Below are positions 10,109 to 20,823 of a stretch of 64,000 nt of DNA, piece by piece. Every line of letters starts with the position of its first letter. The stretch's first letter is position 1. A model generated the notes under the pieces. That model was not told the DNA's origin. It saw only the letters and a list, made by a program, of their open reading frames with translations, and ran no database searches. The translations under genes and the position numbers were made by a program. Source of the stretch: Castor canadensis (Eukaryota > Chordata > Mammalia > Rodentia > Castoridae); NCBI RefSeq assembly GCF_047511655.1, contig NC_133387.1, positions 24,422,353-24,486,352 on the forward strand, in the 5' to 3' direction.

Positions 10109-12530
10109 TTTTTTTTTTTTTTTTCATTTTTCTTTTATTATTCATATGTGCATACAAGGCTTGGTTTATTTCTCCCCCCTGCCCCCACCCCCTCCCTTAC
10201 CACCCACTCCACCCCCTCCCGCTCCCCCCCTCAATACCCAGCAGTAACTATTTTGCCCTTATCTCTAATTTTGTTGTAGAGAGAGTATAAGCAATAATAG
10301 GAAGGAACAAGGGGTTTTGCTGGTTGAGATAAGGATAGCTATACAGGGCATTGACTCACATTGATTTCCTGTGCGTGGGTGTTACCTTCTAGGTTAATTC
10401 TTTTTAATCTAACCTTTTCTCTAGTTCCTGGTCTCCTTTTCCTATTGGCCTCAGTTGCTTTAAGGTATCTGCTTTAGTTTCTCTGCATTAAGGGCAACAA
10501 ATGCTAGCTAGTTTTTTAGGTGTCTTACCTATCCTCACCCCTCCCTTGTGTGCTCTCGCTTTTATCATGTGCTCATAGTCCAATCCCCTTGTTGTGTTTG
10601 CCCTTGATCTAATGTCCACATATGAGGGAGAACATACGATTTTTGGTCTTTTGAGCCAGGCTAACCTCCCTCAGAATGATGTTCTCCAATTCCATCCATT
10701 TACCAGCGAATGATAACATTTCGTTCTTCTTCATGGCTGCATAAAATTCCATTGTGTATAGATACCACATTTTCTTAATCCATTCATCAGTGCTGGGGCA
10801 TCTTGGCTGTTTCCATAACTTGGCTATTGTGAATAGTGCCGCAATAAACATGGATGTGCAGGTGCCTCTGGAGTAACAGTCTTTTGGGTATATCCCCAAG
10901 AGTGGTATTGCTGGATCAAATGGTAGATCGATGTCCAGCTTTTTAAGTAGCCTCCAAATTTTTTTCCAGAGTGGTTGTACTAGTCTACATTCCCACCAAC
11001 AGTGTAAGAGGGTTCCTTTTTCCCCACATCCTCGCCAACACCTGTTGTTGGTGGTGTTGCTGATGATGGCTATTCTAACAGGGGTGAGGTGGAATCTTAG
11101 CGTGGTTTTAATTTGCATTTCCTTTATTGCTAGAGATGGTGAGCATTTTTTCATGTGTTTTCTGGCCATTTGAATTTCTTCTTTTGAGAAAGTTCTGTTT
11201 AGTTCACCTGCCCATTTCTTTATTGGTTCATTAGTTTTGGGAGAATTTAGTTTTTTAAGTTCCCTGTATATTCTGGTTATCAGTCCTTTGTCTGATGTAT
11301 AGTTGGCAAATATTTTCTCCCACTCTGTGGGTGTTCTCTTCAGTTTAGAGACCATTTCTTTTGATGAACAGAAGCTTTTTAGTTTTATGAGGTCCCATTT
11401 ATCTATGCTATCTCTTAGTTGCTGTGCTGCTGGGGTTTCATTGAGAAAGTTCTTACCTATACCTACTAACTCCAGAGTATTTCCTACTCTTTCTTGTATC
11501 AACTTAAGAGTTTGGGGTCTGATATTAAGATCCTTGATCCATTTTGAGTTAATCTTGGTATAGGGTGATATACATGGATCTAGTTTCAGTTTTTTGCAGA
11601 CTGCTAACCAGTTTTCCCAGCAGTTTTTGTTGAAGAGGCTGCTATTTCTCCATCGTATATTTTTAGCTCCTTTATCAAAGATAAGTTGCTTATAGTTGTG
11701 TGGCTTCATTTCTGGATCCTCTATGCTGTTCCACTGGTCTTCATGTCTGTTTTTGTGCCAGTACCATGCTGTTTTTATTATTATTGCTTTGTAATATAGT
11801 TTGAAGTCAGGTATTGTGATACCTCCTGCATTGTTCTTTTGACTGAGTATTGCCTTGGCTATTCGTGGCCTCTTGTGTTTCCATATAAATTTAACAGTAG
11901 ATTTTTCAATCTCTTTGATGAATGTCATTGGAATTTTGATGGGAATTGCATTAAACATGTAGATTACTTTTGGGAGTATAGACATTTTTACTATGTTGAT
12001 TCTACCAATCCATGAGCATGGGAGATCTCTCCACTTTCTATAGTCTTCCTCAATCTCTTTCTTTAGAAGTGTATAGTTTTCCTTGTAGAGGTCTTTCACA
12101 TCTTTTGTTAGGTTTACACCTAGGTATTTGATTTTTTTTGAGGCTATTGTAAATGGAATTGTTTTCATACATTCTTTTTCCGTTTGCTCATTGTTAGTGT
12201 ATAGAAATGCTAATGATTTTTCTATGTTGATTTTATATCCTGCTACCTTGCTATAGCTATTGATGATGTCTAGAAGCTTCTGAGTAGAGTTTTTTGGGTC
12301 TTTAAGGTATAGGATCATGTCGTCTGCAAATAGGGATATTTTGACAGTTTCTTTACCTATTTGTATTCCTTTTATTCCTTCTTCTTGCCTAATTGCTCTG
12401 GCTAGGAATTCCAGTACTATGTTGAATAGGAGTGGAGATAGTGGGCATCCTTGTCTGGTTCCTGATTTTAGAGGGAATGGTTTTAATTTTTCTCCGTTAA
12501 GTATAATGCTGGCTGTAGGTTTGTCATATA
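10109..12530 (-). mobile_element. Young 5'-truncated L1
   Basis: A poly(A) tail (T run at 10105-10124), a 3' UTR of about 480 bases with a C-rich tract on the + strand, and the 3' part of ORF2. Bounded by a perfect 16-base TSD, acaactgagctctttt at 10093-10108 and 12531-12546. The open ORF2 remnant, the intact tail and near-identity of its last 260 bases to the L1 at 31492-31800 all indicate recent insertion. Confidence 0.95.
10609..12530 (-). pseudogene. L1 ORF2 C-terminal fragment (reverse transcriptase part and Cys-rich tail)
   Basis: About 640 codons of L1 ORF2p with no stop or frameshift, ending at the normal ORF2 stop. The piece starts inside the reverse transcriptase domain, so the endonuclease and most of the RT are lost. 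The catalytic FADD motif is present (codons at 12330-12319), as are the thumb region and the C-terminal Cys/His motif C-x3-C-x7-H-x4-C (within [18 protein letters not shown]). The frame stays open about 40 codons past the insertion border into flanking DNA, which is fortuitous. Compared with the copy at 49655-50719 it lacks three codons near 10880. It has no promoter and cannot be a working retrotransposon. Confidence 0.95.
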
Positions 12531-12654
12531 ACAACTGAGCTCTTTTAAAAAATAACAACTTTTTCTGGGAAAATTGGATTTCTACCTGTAGAAGATCAGA
12601 ACTGTATTTCAGTTTCTCACCTTGTACTGCTATTAATTCAAATTGGAGCAAGTA

Positions 12655-12849
12655 TTTTTTTTTTTTTTTTCTGTGTGTGGTACTGGGGTTTGAACTCAGG
12701 GCCTACACCTTGAGCCACTCCACCAGCCCAGCCCTTTTTTGTGATAGGTTTTTCCAAGATGGGGTCTTGTGAACTATTTGCCCAGGTTGGCTTGTGATTT
12801 CTGCCTCTTGAGTGGCTAGGATTACGGGCTTGAGCCACTGGTGCCAGCG
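12655..12849 (-). mobile_element. B1-ID dimer, type B
   Basis: T-run head, cctacaccttgagccactcc (shortened tRNA half), then a B1 half missing a few bases in its centre. Inserted into the old L1. Confidence 0.9.
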
Positions 12850-12907
12850 TCAAAGATCTTAACGTAAGATCTAAAACTGTGAAACTACTGTAGGAAAGAA
12901 TAGGGAA

Positions 12908-13014
12908 GGGCTGGAGGAGTGGCTCAAGTAATAGAGTGCCTGCCTAGCAAAAGTGAGGCCCTGAGTTTGAATACCAGTATTGAAAAAAAAAAAAAAAAAA
13001 AGAGAAAAAACCAT
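12908..13014 (+). mobile_element. tRNA-half SINE, type C
   Basis: gagtggctcaagtaatagag, gcctgcctagcaaaagtgag and a long A tail, with no B1 half. TSD aagaatagggaa at 12896-12907 and 13015-13026, inside the old L1. The clean TSD right at the tRNA half supports mobilisation as a half element or 5' truncation at insertion. Confidence 0.85.
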
Positions 13015-13920
13015 AAGAATAGGGAAAGCACTGGAATGTATAGACCTAGGTAATTACTTCCTGAATGGAACTCCAATAGCTCAGCAATTAAGAGAAAGAA
13101 TTGACAAATGGGACTGCGTGAAACTAAAAAGCTAGTGCACAACAAAGGAAATAGTCACTAGACTGAAGAGACAGCCTATAGAAGAAAGTCTTTGCCAGCT
13201 GTACATCTGACAAGGGATTAATTACCAGAATTTACAAGGATCTCAAAAAACTAAATTCCCAAAGAATCAACAACCCACTGGATACATGGGCCAATGAACT
13301 GCACAGACAATTGTCAAGGGATTACAAATGGCCAATAAATACATGAAGAAATGCTCAATGACCTTGGCCATAAAGGAAATCAAATCAAAATGACTTTGAG
13401 ACTCCACCTGACTCCAGTCAGAATGGCTGTCATCAGTAACACAAACAACAACAAATGCTGACGAGGATGTGGGGAGAAAGAACACTTAGACACTGTTGGT
13501 GGGAATGTAAATTACGCTATGGAAATCCAGTGTGGAAGTTCCTCAAAAAACTAAAAATAAACCTTCCATAAGATCCAGCAATACCATTACTGGACATATA
13601 CTTAAAGACTATGCTCCAGGATACTGCAGAGCCACCTGCACACTCATGTTTATTACAGCTGCACAACACCCAAGCTTTGGAAACAGCCTGGATTCCATTA
13701 AACTGATGAATGGATTAAGCAAATGTGGTACCTGGATCCAATGGAGTACCATTCAGCTATAAAGAAGAATGGCATTATGTTGTTTGCAGGTAAATGGCTG
13801 GAACTGGAGATCATCATGTTAAGTGAAGTTAGCCAGACTCTTGAAGGACAAAGGTCACATGCTGTCCCTCATATGTGGAAATTAGACCTAAAATAAAAAT
13901 GTATACATAAGTTCATATGT

Positions 13921-13970
13921 GATCATATATATATGTAGATATATATGTATAGATGTAGATATACACACAT
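13921..13970. repeat. AT-rich simple repeat in L1 3' UTR
   Basis: Irregular (TA)n with tatatgtagatatatatgta-type units, the usual degraded simple repeat of L1 3' UTRs. Confidence 0.6.
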
Positions 13971-14372
13971 AGTGAGAGAGGACATAACAGTGGGTCTGTC
14001 TGAGGTGACTGGGGGAGGCAGGACAGGAAGAGAGAACAATAGAGAGTGAATAATATCAAAGTACATTGCATGTGCGTATGAAGCTAGCATAACAAAACGC
14101 CCTGAGAGCTGTTGAACAGGGCATCAGGGGCTAGAGGAAAAGAAACAGAGGGATTAATCTGATTAAATGGGCAAATGAACTGAACAGACAATTAGAGTGT
14201 AATATATACATGTGGGAAATACCACGGAGAAACCCCTTGAACAGTCAACACACTTAAAAAAATGAAGGACAGGAAGGTAAAACAGGTCCTGTGTGGGGGT
14301 GAGTACCAGTGGGAGGGGAAAGGGCAAATGGAGAGGGTAAAGGAAGGTGAATATGGTAGATCTACTTTGTTT

Positions 14373-14456
14373 TTTCGGTGGTACTGGGGTTTGAACCCAA
14401 GGCCTCACACTTGCTAGGCAGGCACTCTACCACTTGAGCCACTCTGCCAGCCCAGC
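14373..14456 (-). mobile_element. tRNA-half SINE, type C
   Basis: ggtggtactggggtttgaac through gagccactctgccagcc. TSD agatctactttgttt at 14358-14372 and 14457-14471, a perfect 15 bases. Confidence 0.9.
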
Positions 14457-14652
14457 AGATCTACTTTGTTTGAGTGTATGAAAATATAAAAATGAAGCCG
14501 ATTGAAAATGTTCTAAGTGGGTGTTTGAGGGAGAATGAAGGAAGGGGGAATCCAATTAAGATACATTGTAAGCACATATATAAATGTCACAATGAAACCA
14601 CCTCTTATACAACTACTATATGCTAATATTAAAAAACCCCAAATAATACCTT

Positions 14653-14786
14653 TAAGCCCAGCATGGTGGCAGGTGCCTGCAGTCCCAGCAGCTTGGAGGC
14701 TGACGTGGGAGAATGGCTTGAGCTCAGGAGTTTGAGACCAGCCTGGGCAATTATAGTGAGATCCCATCTCAAACTAAAACAAAACA
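14653..14786 (+). mobile_element. Alu-like 7SL monomer
   Basis: catggtggcaggtgcctgca, gtcccagcagcttggaggct, gaccagcctgggcaattat. Closer to the ancestral 7SL-derived free left monomer than to rodent B1. Confidence 0.7.
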
Positions 14787-15194
14787 TTTATTCACATACC
14801 ATACAATTCACTCACTTGAAGTGACAGGTTTTAATATATTCACAGGATTGTGCAGCCATTATCACAATTTTGGAACATTTTTATCACCTCAAAAAGACCT
14901 CCTTATGGGATGGAATTAGCTTAGAGGTAGAGCACTTGCCTACCATGCACTGGTACCCTGAGCTCCCATCCCCAGCACCACACACCCCCCCCCCAAAATA
15001 AAGAACTCCTGCCCCATTGGCTGTTACCCCCAGCTGTAGGCAACTGTCACTCTGCTGTGTGTCTCTCTAGAATGGGATCCTGTTCTGAACATTTCATGGA
15101 AATGGAATCACACAATGTGTGGGTCATTTGCAACTGGCTTCTTTCACTCAGCATAATGTGTTCAATGTCAGCTGTGTTGTAACATGTTTGTACT
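14787..15194 (-). mobile_element. Old L1 3' end with ID insertion
   Basis: attcacataccatacaattc, acaggattgtgcagccatta and catggaaatggaatcacaca are standard text of eutherian-wide old L1 3' ends, in reverse. An ID copy sits at 14907-15000. Confidence 0.7.
14907..15000 (+). mobile_element. ID element
   Basis: Diverged copy: ttagcttagaggtagagcac, gcctaccatgcac, ccatccccagcaccac, then a C9 run and short A-rich end. Confidence 0.7.
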
Positions 15195-15207
15195 TTTGTG
15201 TGTGTGT

Positions 15208-15388
15208 GTGGTACAGAGGCTTGAACTCAGGGCCTACACCTTGAGCCACTCCACCAGTCCTTTTTGTGTTAGCTATTTTCAAGATAGGGTCTCACAAATT
15301 ATTTGCCCAGGCTGGCTTTGAACCAAGATACTCCTGATCTCTGCCTCCTGAGTAGATAGGATTACAGGCATGAGCCACTGGTGCTGGG
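15208..15388 (-). mobile_element. B1-ID dimer, type B
   Basis: cctacaccttgagccactcc, B1 half ending gagccactggtgctgggc. A (GT)n run precedes it in place of a clean tail. Confidence 0.9.
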
Positions 15389-15548
15389 CAAGAGTTAGTT
15401 ATTACAAGCATTTATTAACTGACTACTCTGCACAGAGCACAAGACTAGGAAGGCCAAGAACCTAACTATAAATTTAAAATATAATCCCTGGCCTCTGAGT
15501 AGTTGGGGAAGCCAGATAATATTTTCAAGGAATATTTAGATAACTGAA

Positions 15549-15633
15549 GACTGGGGGCATAGCTCAGAGGTACAGCATTTGACTAGTATACCCGGGCCCT
15601 GGGTTCAATCCCCAGCATCACACACAAAAATTT
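15549..15633 (+). mobile_element. ID element
   Basis: ggcatagctcagaggtacag, gggttcaatccccagcatca. Confidence 0.85.
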
Positions 15634-15644
15634 TTAAATAACTA

Positions 15645-15838
15645 GACTGTAATCCTAGCTACTCAGGAGGCAGAGATCAGGAGGATTGCAATTTGAAGGT
15701 AACCTGGGCAAATAGTTCATGAGACCCTATCTCCAAAAATACTCAACACAAAACAGAGCTGGCAGCGTGGCTCAAGTTGTAAAGCACCTGTCTGGCAATT
15801 GTGAGGCCCCAAGTTCAAACCCCAGTACCAAAAAAAAC
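15645..15838 (+). mobile_element. B1-ID dimer, type C, 5'-truncated
   Basis: Starts within the B1 half at ctgtaatcctagctactcag; tRNA half has the full length with gcacctgtctggcaattg and accccagtacc. Confidence 0.85.
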
Positions 15839-15849
15839 CATTGAGCCAC

Positions 15850-15996
15850 AGCGCAGCATGGTGATGGTGGCACTCACCTGAAATCCCATTACTCAGTAGA
15901 TGGAGGCAGAAGGGTTTGCAAGTTCAAGGCCAGCCTGGGCTACACAGTGACTTCCAGGCCAACTTGGGCTACATAGGGAGACCCTGTCAAGAATTC
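15850..15996 (+). mobile_element. B1 with internal duplication
   Basis: gccagcctgggctacacagt is followed by a second gccaacttgggctacatagg, the quasi-dimeric form seen in rodent B1. Confidence 0.75.
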
Positions 15997-16004
15997 GGTT
16001 CTGG

Positions 16005-16135
16005 GACAAGATGATGTCAGTTTGAATCCTGGCTTAGCCCCTCACTAGCTGTGTGGCCTTGAGTGAGCTGCTTGACCTTTCTCAATTTCCTCTACAGGCC
16101 TGACCCACTGTGGCCTGTGTTAGAATTAATAAGTA
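16005..16135 (+). mobile_element. MIR
   Basis: gtttgaatcctggcttagcc, cactagctgtgtggccttga and ctcaatttcctctac match the MIR core in order. Confidence 0.8.
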
Positions 16136-16162
16136 CTCAAATGTGAATGATTATCATTAGTT

Positions 16163-16480
16163 ATTTAATTTTTTTTTTTTGGTGGTACTGGGATTTGAAC
16201 TCATGCTTGCTAGCATGCCCTCTACCACTTGAGCCACTCTGCCAGCCCTTTTTTATTGGATGTTTTAAGATAGGATCTTCCTTTACGTCCAGGCTGGCCT
16301 GGAATATAAGCAACATATTTGTGCTTCCCCATGTAGCTGAATGGCAGGTACATGCCACCATGCCCAGCCATTGGATGAGATGGGGTCTTGAAAACTTTTT
16401 GCCCTGGCTGGCCTTGAACCACTATCATCCCAATCTCTGACTCGCAAGTAGCTATAGACTTAACCCACTGTGCCCAGGTA
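16163..16480 (-). mobile_element. Trimeric SINE
   Basis: Reverse order: tRNA half (16180-16250), B1' (16253-16368), junction cattggatgagatgggg (16369-16385), B1 (16386-16479). All three blocks are present. Confidence 0.8.
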
Positions 16481-16786
16481 TTTGCTAGGCAGGTGCTCTA
16501 CAAATTGAGCCACACCCCAGCCCTTTTTGTCTTAGCAATTTTTCAGATAGGGTCTCTCTTCTCGCACAGGTTTGGGGTATGGATTGGGCTAGCTTGGACC
16601 ATGATTCTTCTACTTATAACCTCTTCATAGCTTCAGATCACAGGTGAGCACCACCACACTTGGCTTATTGATTGAGATGGGAGTCTCGCTAATTTTTTGT
16701 CCAGGCTGGCTTTGAATCTCTTTCCTTCTGATCTCTGCCTCCTGAATAGCAAGGATCACAGACATGAGTCATTGTGCCTGGACATG
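16481..16786 (-). mobile_element. Trimeric SINE, second copy
   Basis: Immediately abuts the previous copy. The tRNA half is cut short (tttgctaggcaggtgctcta onward), then B1' with a diverged insert near 16570-16600, junction cttattgattgagatggg (16664-16681) and B1. Confidence 0.8.
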
Positions 16787-16814
16787 GCTCATTCTTTTAG
16801 AAAGAAAGTTATGG

Positions 16815-16975
16815 TCCCAAGACCTGTAATCCAGCACTTCAGAGGCTGAGGCAGGAGGATCACAAAGTCAAGGCCAGTCTGACCAATACAGTAAGCCCCT
16901 GTGTAAAAAACTTGGCATGCCTCACACTCAGTCTGAGTTCAAACTGCAGTACCTCAAAAAATAAAGGACAAAAAA
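16815..16975 (+). mobile_element. B1 relic with ID-like end
   Basis: cctgtaatccagcacttcag, gcaggaggatcacaaagtca, then a poorly preserved end with gagttcaaactgcagtacc. Confidence 0.6.
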
Positions 16976-17527
16976 TTTGCAAACACACACAAAATTAGAG
17001 AGACCAGTGCAGTAAACACTGTGTATCTGCCTTGCAGCTTTAATAAGTATTAGTATACAGCCAATCAGATGGTAATCTGACCATCATTCTGTCTACCCTA
17101 TATAAGCAATAGATACCAACTAGTTCTGACTAGTCCTTCCAATTCAATGGCAGGTGCTGTGAATTCAGCAGTGAATGAAAGGGGCCGATTCTCTGCTCCT
17201 ACATATATGTACCAATGCCCAGCCACGTGAGGTAACAGCAAGAATGAAATGCAAAAGGGAAATAGACCCTTTGAACCAATAGAGAGCTGGATGTTGATCA
17301 CCACCTTGACCAAAAGATTGACATTAGCATCACTTCCAGAGGAACGACCTGGCATTACCTGTCTCCCTGTGATACAGTTCAGGGCATCCAGTGCCACCTA
17401 CTATCCTGTTAAGGTCCCCATCTCCGTTCCCAAGCAGTGTGTTTTTGCTTGAAATTATTTATCCTGATTATATTGAGACCTGTAGCTCTGGCTCACTCCC
17501 CCCTCCCTTCCTTCCTTCCTCTCTTCC
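16976..17527. other. Intergenic, unique-looking
   Basis: No convincing repeat or gene. Opposed chance frames at 17098-17397 (-) and 17249-17452 (+) overlap each other and neither is recognisable. Confidence 0.45.
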
Positions 17528-17741
17528 TTTTTTTGGTGGGACTGGGGTTTGAACTCAGGGCTTTGTACTCACAAAGCAGGTGCTCTACTGCTTGAACTAC
17601 ACCTCCAGCCCATTTTGCTCTGGTTATTTTGGAGATGGGGTCTTGCAAACTATCTGTTCAGGCTGGCCTCAAACCTCAATCTTCCAGATCTCAGCCTCCC
17701 ATGTAGCTAGGAATACAGGCATGAACCACAGATGCCAGGCT
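17528..17741 (-). mobile_element. B1-ID dimer, type A
   Basis: ggtgggactggggtttgaac, ctcacaaagcaggtgctcta, then the type A linker (cccattttgctctggttatt in reverse sense) and B1 half. Confidence 0.9.
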
Positions 17742-18084
17742 TAGTCCTGGTTTCTTATATAGGAAATATACAAGATAAAGGAAGAAGTTAAATGACACTA
17801 CAAAGAAACAATTAGTTAATGACAACACGACACTCCTCAAGATAATTGGCTTTGTTGCTTCAAAATGCTAATGCTACAGGAATGTGAATGGGGGCTGTGT
17901 AAGATTAACTTGACTACAGAGATGTAAAAATCAAACCCATTATGTGGGCCTGCAATCAATTCAGGTCAAACAAAGCTACAAGAGAGATCATTAAGAAACA
18001 ATTATTGGCTGGGAATTAGATGATATTAGGGGATCATTGTTCATTTTCTTATGTATGATGATGATAAGGTTATAGAGAAAAATA
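17742..18084. other. Intergenic, nothing recognised
   Basis: AT-rich unique-looking sequence without repeat or gene signals. Confidence 0.45.
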
Positions 18085-18089
18085 TGCTT

Positions 18090-18211
18090 TTTTTCCCTTG
18101 AGATAGGGTCTCATTGCCCAGGCTGGTCCCAAACTCCTGGGCTCAAGTGCTCCTCCCTCCTCAGCCTCCAGAGTAAGGGAGACCATAGGCTCACACCACT
18201 GTGCCTAGCTA
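18090..18211 (-). mobile_element. Alu-like 7SL monomer
   Basis: gagatagggtctcattgccc, caggctggtcccaaactcct, gggctcaagtgctcctccct, ending ccactgtgcctagct; retains the ancestral 7SL text that B1 has lost. Confidence 0.7.
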
Positions 18212-18299
18212 AGAAATTCAAGACTGAAGTGTCTTGGGTATGCAATTTATTTTCTAAAGGTTTAGCAAAAAAAGCACCCAGACACATCCACACCTCCAT

Positions 18300-18445
18300 G
18301 TAGGTAAGGCAGAGGCTGAAAAGGTTAACAGTTGTTAAATCTGGATGGTGGGTATTTTATTTGGGTGATCAATATATTGCTCTCTCAACATTAAAGTATA
18401 TTTTAATATTTTCAAAATATAGAACTAAAAAGGAAACCAAAATCA
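18300..18445 (+). mobile_element. Old L1 3' end fragment
   Basis: Text around gttgttaaatctggatggtg and tgctctctcaacattaaagt resembles the last part of old L1 3' UTRs. Confidence 0.45.
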
Positions 18446-18585
18446 AGCCTGGCAACATGGCACATGCATGTAATCCCAGCACTTGGGAGCTATGTATAGG
18501 CAGGAGGATTGTGAGTTTGAAGCCAACTGGAGCTACATTGAGAGACCATGACTCAAAATATAAATAAATAAAACTAAGACAAAAC
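18446..18585 (+). mobile_element. B1 monomer
   Basis: cctggcaacatggcacatgc, tgtaatcccagcacttggga, A-rich tail with ATAA units. Confidence 0.75.
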
Positions 18586-18589
18586 AAAA

Positions 18590-18740
18590 AAATCTCTGTG
18601 TTTTACAACAAATTACAAGGGAGGTGCTAGACGTGCTACTTAGCTGGATATAACCATTTCACAATGCATAGGCATATCAAAACATCACATTGTACACCAG
18701 ATACAATTTTTATTTGCCAATGGGTACCGTAATGTAAAGA
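18590..18740 (+). mobile_element. Old L1 3' end fragment
   Basis: ccatttcacaatgcataggc, catcacattgtacaccagat, acaatttttatttgccaat are typical of the last bases of old L1 elements. Possibly the continuation of 18300-18445 around the B1. Confidence 0.55.
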
Positions 18741-18853
18741 AGTACATAGACCCAATTAGTATGTATGTATCTGCATGATACACAAAACACAGATCTCTGC
18801 ATCTGTGTGGTCAACAACCTTAGATTTGAAAAAGAGTTTTAAAAAATTGTATC

Positions 18854-19073
18854 TAACGTGGCGCCAATGGCTTACACCTGTAATCCTAGCTACTTAGGAG
18901 GCTGAGATCAGGAAGATCACAATTTGAGGCCAGCCAAGGCAAATAGTTAGCAAGATCCTATCTCCAAAATAACCAGACCAAAATGAACTGGTGTGTGGCA
19001 CAAGCAGCAGAGTGCCTGCTTTGCAAGCATGAAACCCTGAGTTCAAATCCTAGTTCCATCAAAACCAAAAAAG
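18854..19073 (+). mobile_element. B1-ID dimer, type A
   Basis: B1 half, linker ctccaaaataaccagaccaa, tRNA half with gcctgctttgcaagcatgaa. Confidence 0.9.
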
Positions 19074-19137
19074 GAGTGAATCACTTTTCTGTGCTTGAGC
19101 ACATCTTGATAGCAGCAGGCACAGTTTCAACAGAGAG

Positions 19138-19201
19138 TTTGAATTCAGGGCTTTTTGCTTGCTAGGCAGGTGCTCTACTTCTTGAGCCACACCTCCAGCC
19201 C
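19138..19201 (-). mobile_element. tRNA-half SINE fragment
   Basis: gtttgaattcagggcttttt, cttgctaggcaggtgctcta, gagccacacctccagccc. Confidence 0.75.
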
Positions 19202-19289
19202 TCAAGATGATTCCTTAAAGCTGTTAATCCTTTGTTGCCGTTCCAGCCAGTCTTCCTTTCTTCCTTGTACTCACTCAATTTTTGAGTAC

Positions 19290-20640
19290 ACTGTGTACCA
19301 CATGTTGGTGTAAGTACTGAATGTATAGCAGTGAGTGAAACAGATGAAATCTCTGTATTCATGGAACACAGAGCATATGTTCTGGTAGAAGGAAAAGACA
19401 AATGGTAAGAAAAATATAGTACTTGGTGGTAAGTCCTAGGGAGAGGGGAATAAAACAAAACAAGAAAAGGGAAGAGGATGTACTGGGTAGACTGGAGGCT
19501 GCAATTTTAAATAAGGTATACATGGAAGGCTCTACTAATTTCAGAAAAGATTCAAAGGAGATTAGGGATAAAGTATATGTTTATTATCCAGAGGAAGAAC
19601 ATTTCAGGCTGAGAGAGTAGCAGGTGCAAAGGGCCTGGGGCAGGAGCATGCATACTGGAACAGCAAGAAGTCCTGTGCGGCTAGAAAGGAGTGAGGGACA
19701 AAGATAGGTCAGTTCCTGCCAGGCCTTGGAAGCCTGTGATGGCTTTGGCTTTTCATAGCATAAAACAGGAAGCCCCTGGAGGGTTTTGAACAGTGGGGAG
19801 ACAGGACGTCATTTATAGTTTCAAAAATAGCTGGTTTCTGCCTGGTGCCGGGGACTCACACCTGTGATCCTAGCTATTTGGGAGGCTGAGATCCAGAGGA
19901 TTGAGGTTCGAGGCCAGCCCGATCAAATAGTTCATGAGATCCCTCATTTCCAAAATAATTAGAGCAAAATGGATGGGAGGTGTGGCTCAAGTGATAGAGT
20001 GCCTGCTTCGCAAGAGTGAAGTCATGAGTTCAAAGCCCAACCCCACAGCAAACAAACAAAAAACAGCTGGTTTCTATCCTTGTGAACACAGGTGGAAGGG
20101 AGGAAGCCACACAATAATCTGGGGAAGAGATAGTGGTGACTTGACAGAGGGGATGGGGAAGGAATTCTGGATGTATTTGGACAGTAGAGCCAACAGAATG
20201 TCTTGATGATTGGTGTAGAGAAAGAGAAGGGTCAAGGGTCACAATGTGAGCCCTTGGCTTGAGCAGTGGACAGATAGGTGAAGCCCAATGAAACTGCCAA
20301 TATTTGAGGCAATTTCATGGATTTCTACTTCCTGTTGCCATTTATTGATATGAGGAAAACTTGGTGAGGAAAAGGTTGATGTTTCCTTTGGGTCACGAGA
20401 AGACACCAAATAGGCAATTGTACCTGTGCATCTGGAGTGCAGGTTCGAGGGCCCATATCAGAGATGTCTACTATGGAGTCAATGGGGATGGCAGTTGAAG
20501 CTCTGAGCCTGAATGGGGTCACCTGAAGATTAGGCAGAGAGAAAGAGCAGAGGCCCAAGATGGCCTCAGATGTTACCTCCAGATCAGGGAGAGTTGAGAC
20601 AGTGGCAAAGAAAAGGTAGGAAGCCACACCTGGTGAAACA
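19290..20640 (-). mobile_element. L2 element, split by a SINE
   Basis: A long reverse L2 stretch. In the + reading it runs from gtagaaggaaaagacaaatg through the familiar gtgcaaagggcctggggcag and tgatggctttggcttttcat to the far 5' portion near 20400-20560 (gaagctctgagcctgaatgg). Interrupted by the type A dimer at 19840-20064. No open frame survives. Confidence 0.65.
19840..20064 (+). mobile_element. B1-ID dimer, type A
   Basis: Complete dimer inside the L2. TSD agctggtttct at 19829-19839 and 20065-20075. Confidence 0.9.
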
Positions 20641-20743
20641 AGAACTCCCACCAGGACAGATGGCCCAGGTGCAAGCTCCCTAGAGATAGGTGTGAGTAAT
20701 TTCCAAGCTACTTCCTCCTGGAGGTTTGGTGTTGGGGAGAGAG

Positions 20744-20823
<80 letters not shown>

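Larger units (their letters stand above)
12555..14640 (+). mobile_element. Old L1, 3' part of ORF2 plus 3' UTR, with three SINE insertions
   Basis: Eroded L1 in the + direction. The coding part has ttttctgggaaaattggatt near its start, the Cys-rich region around 13450-13500 and the end of ORF2 near 13870. The 3' UTR runs to 14640, ending in acaactactatatgctaat. Many stops and indels, so it is a relic. Interrupted by SINEs at 12655-12849, 12908-13014 and 14373-14456. Confidence 0.85.

Noticed and set aside
12924..13485. Antisense frames of 72-73 codons
   Set aside because: They lie within an old + strand L1 and a SINE and read the wrong strand.
14653..14786. 7SL RNA gene
   Set aside because: Only a single short monomer of the Alu domain with an A-rich end; a retroposed monomer, not a 300-base SRP RNA gene.
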